A stretch of 33,087 nucleotides of DNA, taken from assembly GCA_027081505.1 (NCBI GenBank), contig JALWKK010000048.1:1-33087 (forward strand), given 5' to 3'. Below the pieces are notes generated by a model that was given only the letters and a program-made list of their open reading frames with translations, had not been told where the DNA came from and searched no databases. Origin of the DNA: Flavobacteriaceae bacterium. GTDB taxonomy: Bacteria; Bacteroidota; Bacteroidia; Flavobacteriales; Flavobacteriaceae. Numbering within the stretch: position 1 is the stretch's first letter; each line of letters opens with the position of its first letter. The position numbers and the translations under genes are program-made. Of this stretch, positions 26,166 to 33,087 are shown one piece after another.

Positions 26166-26529
26166 TTGTTTAGAAATTGTTTCCTAAATTTTTGAATGCC
26201 TTTATTCACAAAATTCTTTTAAATATTACAAAGCATTGTCTAAATAATTTTTGTATTGCAATTATTTTTTTCATTGATAAATAGAAATTAGTAGAGTTTT
26301 ACAGCAAAGTCAAGATGACTTCAATAAGCAAGAATATGCCATTTTATCATAGTTTTGTAAAAGGGATTGATTTTTGAAAAGTCACTATCTATGAAATGAG
26401 TATAAACTTTTTTTAAAGCATATTTTACTTAGATGGTTAAAATAAGTTTATGCGAAAACGAAGTGGTTCCGGATGTTTATAAAATTTGGAATTACTTTTA
26501 AAATTAAATAATTGCAAATTTTTAAACAG

Positions 26530-27309
26530 ATGAAACAACCCGTTCAAAAACTAAAATTTACCACTACTATGTGGTTGGTACCGGTTTTACTGGTTTTTAC
26601 AATGGTTGTTTTGTATTGGGCAGCTCAGGTTTTTAAAATAGATTTGCATTATTACGGCATTTACCCTAAGCGGTGGATAGCTTTACGCGGGATTTTTACA
26701 TCACCTTTTATTCACGGAAGTCTAAAACATTTATTTAACAATATGGTGCCACTTTTTGTGCTTACAACGGCACTTTTTTACTTTTACCGAAGTGTTAAAT
26801 GGCGTGTGTTGCTATTAGGAACACTATTAACAGGATTGGCAACATGGGTAATAGGAAGACCTTCGTGGCATATTGGCGCAAGCGGTATTATTTATCTGCT
26901 CACTTCATTTTTGTTATTTAAAGGAATTTTTTCAAAACAATACCAACTCACGGCATTGTCGTTTGCCGTTATTTTTTTGTATGGAGGTTTTATTTGGTAT
27001 GTGTTTCCGGTTGACCCGAAAATATCGTGGGAAGGACACCTTTCGGGATTTTTTGTAGGTTTTTTGTTTGCATTGATTTTTAACGAAAAAACAATTCAAA
27101 ATAAAAAATACGATTGGGAACGGGACGATTTTAATCCGGAAGAAGACCCTTTTATCAGTCAATTTGATGAAGAAGGTAATTTTATTGAAACCCCAAAAGA
27201 AGAACCCTCTGATGATTTGGTTGAAATCAACTCATCGAAAGAAAAACCTCATGTAAAAAAGGTAATCTATACATTTAAAAAAACGGAGCATAAAGATGAG
27301 AAAAATTAA
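26530..27309 (+). CDS. Rhomboid family intramembrane serine protease
   Basis: FIHGSLKHLFNNMVPLFVL, WHIGASGIIYLL (GxSG), WEGHLSGFFVGF (catalytic His); start set to ATG 26530. Confidence 0.92.
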   Translation: MKQPVQKLKFTTTMWLVPVLLVFTMVVLYWAAQVFKIDLHYYGIYPKRWIALRGIFTSPFIHGSLKHLFNNMVPLFVLTTALFYFYRSVKWRVLLLGTLLTGLATWVIGRPSWHIGASGIIYLLTSFLLFKGIFSKQYQLTALSFAVIFLYGGFIWYVFPVDPKISWEGHLSGFFVGFLFALIFNEKTIQNKKYDWERDDFNPEEDPFISQFDEEGNFIETPKEEPSDDLVEINSSKEKPHVKKVIYTFKKTEHKDEKN

Positions 27310-28034
27310 AAACGTTGTCTAACGGCTTCATAAAGAAATGCCCCACACGCCACCGAAACATTCAACGAATTAATTTCGCCCAAGAGCGGTAATGCTGCTT
27401 TTTCATCTACTAATTTGAGTACGCCCGGAGAAATTCCTTTTCCTTCCGATCCCATAACAACAGCTGTTGGTACCGTAAGATCGACATCGTAAACCTTTTT
27501 TGTTGCATGCTCGGCTGCAGCAACGGTTTTAATCCCCGAAGCTTGTAAATAATAAATAGCATCTTTACTATGATTTACTTTACAAATTGGAATTTTAAAA
27601 ATAGCGCCGGCTGAAGTTTTAACGGTATCTGCTGTTACAGGAGCACCTCCTGATTTAGGTATAATGATTGCCGATACACCGGTACATTCGGCAGTTCTGA
27701 TAATGGCTCCAAAATTACGAACGTCGCTTATTTGATCTAACAACAAAAACAATGGGGTAGTGGTTTTGGCAGTCACTTCTTTAACAATTTCTTCTAACGA
27801 ATAAAAATTTATTGGTGATAGCGTAGCCACAATACCTTGATGATTTCCTCCTTTAGCAAGGCGGTTTAGTTTTTCGACAGGAACAAAATTTATAGTTGTT
27901 TCCTTGTTAGAAAGCGATTGGATTATTTCATTAATAGCAGGATGGTGTCTGTCTTTTTGAATAAAAAGTTTGTCTATTATTTTTCCGGATTTTATTGCTT
28001 CCTCAACGGGATGGATGCCAAAGGTAAAATTCAT
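27306..28034 (-). CDS. rlmB: 23S rRNA (guanosine-2'-O-)-methyltransferase RlmB-like (TrmH/SpoU family)
   Basis: FGIHPVEEAIKSGKIIDKLFIQKD, LDQISDVRNFGAIIRTAECTGVSAIIIPKSGGAP, VVMGSEGKGIS, INSLNVSVACGAFLYE. Confidence 0.93.
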   Translation of the reverse strand: MNFTFGIHPVEEAIKSGKIIDKLFIQKDRHHPAINEIIQSLSNKETTINFVPVEKLNRLAKGGNHQGIVATLSPINFYSLEEIVKEVTAKTTTPLFLLLDQISDVRNFGAIIRTAECTGVSAIIIPKSGGAPVTADTVKTSAGAIFKIPICKVNHSKDAIYYLQASGIKTVAAAEHATKKVYDVDLTVPTAVVMGSEGKGISPGVLKLVDEKAALPLLGEINSLNVSVACGAFLYEAVRQRF

Positions 28035-28091
28035 AATAATGCGATGTTTGCGCAAAGGTAGTTTAAAAGGTTAGTTAAATATACTTTTTTA

Positions 28092-29060
28092 TCATTGATT
28101 ATCCCTTACCAGTGGCATGGTACTACAACGCAATAATCCTTCTTGCTTGGCAATTTCTGCATACGGAACCTCTTCAACTGTAAAACCTTGGTTGCGTAAC
28201 CAAGTATTTAAACGGATGAAGTTTTTTTCGGAAACTACCACATCGGGAGCAATTGAAAAAATATTGCTGTTCATTTGGTACATTTCATCTGCCGTGATAT
28301 GAAAACAATTTTCTTTTCCGAAGAAATTTACCAACCAAAGATATTCGTCTTCTTCTAAAAAACCTTCTTTATGAATGATGGCTTTTCCCATTCCTAAGGG
28401 TTGAAAACAACAATCTAAGTGGAGCGCATTATTTTTTGCAAAGTCATGAAGTTCTTCTACGGTATTTGATTTAGACTTTTCGGGTTGAAATCCTACCGAT
28501 TTTTTTAGGTTGAATGATTTTACTTTTTTGTTTGGAAACAATTCTTGAAGCAGTTTTATAGCCTTCATATTAGTTCGGGCGGTAATGATATTCGGGTAAT
28601 CTTCTTTTTTATAGGTTCCTATAAAAATATATTCGTTCCAAGGCATTACATCACCACCTTCAATGTGGGCATCTTCAGGTAAGGTAATTCGGTTTTCTTT
28701 GGGTATTTGTTGCCAAACGTATTCTATAGCTTGAATTTCTTTATCTCTGTTTGGGAGAATATTTGCTTTAATCAATTTATCTTCGATAACAAAGGCAATG
28801 TCTCGAGCAAAAATTTGGTTATAATTTTTTATTTGCTCAGGTCTGTAAACGGTAACTCCGTATTTTATAAAAATTTCGTTTAGTGCCTCAATTTCTCGAA
28901 TCATTGCCGGCTCAATAGGATAAGTGCCCTTTTTAATATGTTCTGCAGATTTTGGATCGTAGGTTTCTTCAAGTTTTGGCTTTTCTCCTAGCGAGTCTGC
29001 TCTTCCTAAGACTACGGATCGTAATCTGGATACCTCGTCTGTAACGTGTAATTTAATCAT
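28092..29060 (-). CDS. Arginine deiminase/DDAH-like guanidino-modifying hydrolase (amidinotransferase superfamily)
   Basis: Acidic motif EGGDVMPWN, His motif ALHLDCCFQPLG, terminal catalytic-type Cys QEGLLRCSTMPLVR. Confidence 0.85.
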   Translation of the reverse strand: MIKLHVTDEVSRLRSVVLGRADSLGEKPKLEETYDPKSAEHIKKGTYPIEPAMIREIEALNEIFIKYGVTVYRPEQIKNYNQIFARDIAFVIEDKLIKANILPNRDKEIQAIEYVWQQIPKENRITLPEDAHIEGGDVMPWNEYIFIGTYKKEDYPNIITARTNMKAIKLLQELFPNKKVKSFNLKKSVGFQPEKSKSNTVEELHDFAKNNALHLDCCFQPLGMGKAIIHKEGFLEEDEYLWLVNFFGKENCFHITADEMYQMNSNIFSIAPDVVVSEKNFIRLNTWLRNQGFTVEEVPYAEIAKQEGLLRCSTMPLVRDNQ

Positions 29061-29064
29061 AAAG

Positions 29065-29072
29065 CAAATATA
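29065..29072 (-). promoter_or_regulatory. Putative -7 box TATATTTG, 4 nt before start 29060
   Basis: Exact TAnnTTTG match adjoining the gltA terminator T-tract. Confidence 0.5.
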
Positions 29073-29106
29073 AAAAAAAGCATCCGGTTATTAGGATGCT
29101 TTTTTA
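29072..29106 (-). terminator. Rho-independent terminator of gltA
   Basis: Minus strand AAAAAAGCATCC-TAATAACC-GGATGCTTTTTTTT. Confidence 0.88.
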
Positions 29107-29119
29107 GAGTGGGGTAAAA

Positions 29120-30406
29120 TTATCTTTTTGTTATTGGTTTAAAATCTCTTAGGTTTTCACCAATATAAACTTGTCTGGGTCTTCCAATAGGTTCTTTTCG
29201 CAGTCGCATTTCGCGCCATTGAGCAATCCATCCGGGTAGTCTTCCCAGTGCAAACATAGGTGTAAACATTTCGGTAGGGATGCCTAAGGCTCTGTAAATA
29301 ATACCCGAATAAAAATCTACGTTAGGATATAATTTTCTGTCTACAAAATAGGGATCTCTTAGTGCTTCTTTTTCCAATCCTTTGGCAATGTCTAAAATTG
29401 GATCTTCTACTCCTAAATCTGCCAACACTTCATCGGCTGATTTTTTGATGATTTTGGCGCGAGGATCGAAGTTTTTATATACTCTGTGACCAAAACCCAT
29501 TAATCTAAACGGATCGCTTTTGTCTTTGGCTTTTGCCATATATTTTTTGGTATCTCCATCATCTGCTTTTATAGCTTCTAACATTTCAATTACCGCTTGG
29601 TTTGCACCACCGTGCAAAGGTCCCCAAAGTGCATTAATTCCTGCAGAGATGGATACAAATAATCCAGCATGAGACGAGCCTACCATTCGTACTGTTGAAG
29701 TGGAACAATTTTGTTCGTGATCTGCATGTAAAATTAATAGTTTATCTAAAGCATCTACAACTACAGGGTTAAGCACATAATCTTCGGTGGGTTTTTTAAA
29801 CATCATTTTTAGGAAATTTTCTACATAACCTAAAGAATTATCGCCGTAGTCTAGTGGTAATCCGGCTCGTTTCCTGTAAGCCCAAGCTGTTAACACAGGA
29901 AATTTTCCTAAAAGTCTTACTATCGCATTATACATTTCTTCATCGGACTCTACATCTACCGAAGAAGGGTTAAAGGCAACTAAAGCACTTGTTAAGGATG
30001 ATAAAACGCCCATTGGATGAGCGGCTTTGGGGAAGCCATCTATGATTTTTTTTATATCCTCATCGACATGTGCTTGGTCTTTAATATCTGTAGAAAACTT
30101 AATGAGTTGTTCTTCTGTGGGTAATTCACCGAATATGAGTAAATAAGCTACTTCCAGAAAATCTGCTTTTTCGGCTAAATCTTCAATGGCATAGCCTCTA
30201 TACCGTAAGATGCCTTTTTCTCCGTTAAGAAAAGTGATGGCACTCTCACAAGAACCTGTGTTTTTAAAACCGGGGTCTAAGGTGATAACTCCGTTTGTTA
30301 AACTACGTAATTTTTTTATGTCGATAGCTACCTCATTTTCGGTTCCAACTACCAAAGGAAATTCTATTTTTTTCCCATTTATTTCAAATATTGCTGATTT
30401 TGACAT
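29120..30406 (-). CDS. gltA: Citrate synthase
   Basis: LDPGFKNTGSCESAITFLNGEKGILRYRGYAIEDLAEKA, LWGPLHGGANQAVIEML, MGFGHRVYKNFDPRAKI. Confidence 0.97.
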   Translation of the reverse strand: MSKSAIFEINGKKIEFPLVVGTENEVAIDIKKLRSLTNGVITLDPGFKNTGSCESAITFLNGEKGILRYRGYAIEDLAEKADFLEVAYLLIFGELPTEEQLIKFSTDIKDQAHVDEDIKKIIDGFPKAAHPMGVLSSLTSALVAFNPSSVDVESDEEMYNAIVRLLGKFPVLTAWAYRKRAGLPLDYGDNSLGYVENFLKMMFKKPTEDYVLNPVVVDALDKLLILHADHEQNCSTSTVRMVGSSHAGLFVSISAGINALWGPLHGGANQAVIEMLEAIKADDGDTKKYMAKAKDKSDPFRLMGFGHRVYKNFDPRAKIIKKSADEVLADLGVEDPILDIAKGLEKEALRDPYFVDRKLYPNVDFYSGIIYRALGIPTEMFTPMFALGRLPGWIAQWREMRLRKEPIGRPRQVYIGENLRDFKPITKR

Positions 30407-30538
30407 AATTTGTGCTTTTAATTTATTTTACCGTAAAGATACAAAATATTCGTCAATTTTTTAGCAAAAACTAACACTTGTTAGGTGTTTTTTTAACGGG
30501 ATATTAAGTAGATTTTTTTTAAAAATATTTACCGAATA

Positions 30539-32943
<2,405 letters not shown>

Positions 32944-32944
32944 A

Positions 32945-33087
32945 AAAAAAGTTTTACAAAAATACTTTAAAAGTTTTTACAAATTACAAGATGAAGAATA
33001 TAAAACATTATGGCAAAATGCAATTTTCATATTTGATACAAACATATTATTAAACCTATACAGATATCAATCATCTACAAGAGATGG
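32945..33087 (+). CDS. Partial PIN-like domain protein ORF (runs off the right edge; start uncertain)
   Basis: Plus-strand frame KKVLQKYFKSFYKLQDEEYKTLWQNAIFIFDTNILLNLYRYQSSTRD..., with the PIN-like FDTNxLLNLYRY motif; no ATG/GTG/TTG start in frame. Confidence 0.65.

Noticed and set aside
26166-26511. Possible IS/transposase relic in the 345-bp gap before the rhomboid gene
   Set aside because: Translations of all frames are stop-rich with no motif I can defend; it remains unexplained AT-rich intergenic DNA.

Overview
The window looks like chromosomal DNA from a Bacteroidota member of the Flavobacteriaceae type: low GC, TAnnTTTG promoter boxes, and T9SS/gliding genes. Most of it is ordinary core genome: tRNA-Asn, rseP, a SCO-family gene, cdd, the porV-porU/gldJ secretion-gliding locus, an M24 aminopeptidase, marC, waaA, a DegT-family aminotransferase, galE, fabD, folA, thyA, a rhomboid protease, a TrmH/RlmB-like methyltransferase, a DDAH-like hydrolase, gltA, eno and carA. 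The most unusual part is about 20.4-22.6 kb. There a fructosamine-kinase-like gene on the minus strand appears to be split into an N-terminal piece (about 22422-22580) and a C-terminal piece (20470-21077). The roughly 1.3 kb between them holds a plus-strand DUF1016/YhcG-like nuclease gene, itself broken by an in-frame TAA, and a ~167 bp nested palindromic MITE-like element. A ~69 bp relative of that element lies at 2064-2132, directly against an orphan T9SS C-terminal sorting-domain fragment. Other observations: an in-frame TGA inside a T9SS cargo CTD (25980), a PIN-like ORF without a canonical start running off the right edge, several starts that look leaderless, an 18-bp palindrome encoding the C-termini of two convergent genes, and a composite palindromic repeat at 1703-1850. 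I found no complete new multi-gene system. All family assignments come from motif recognition, not database searches.
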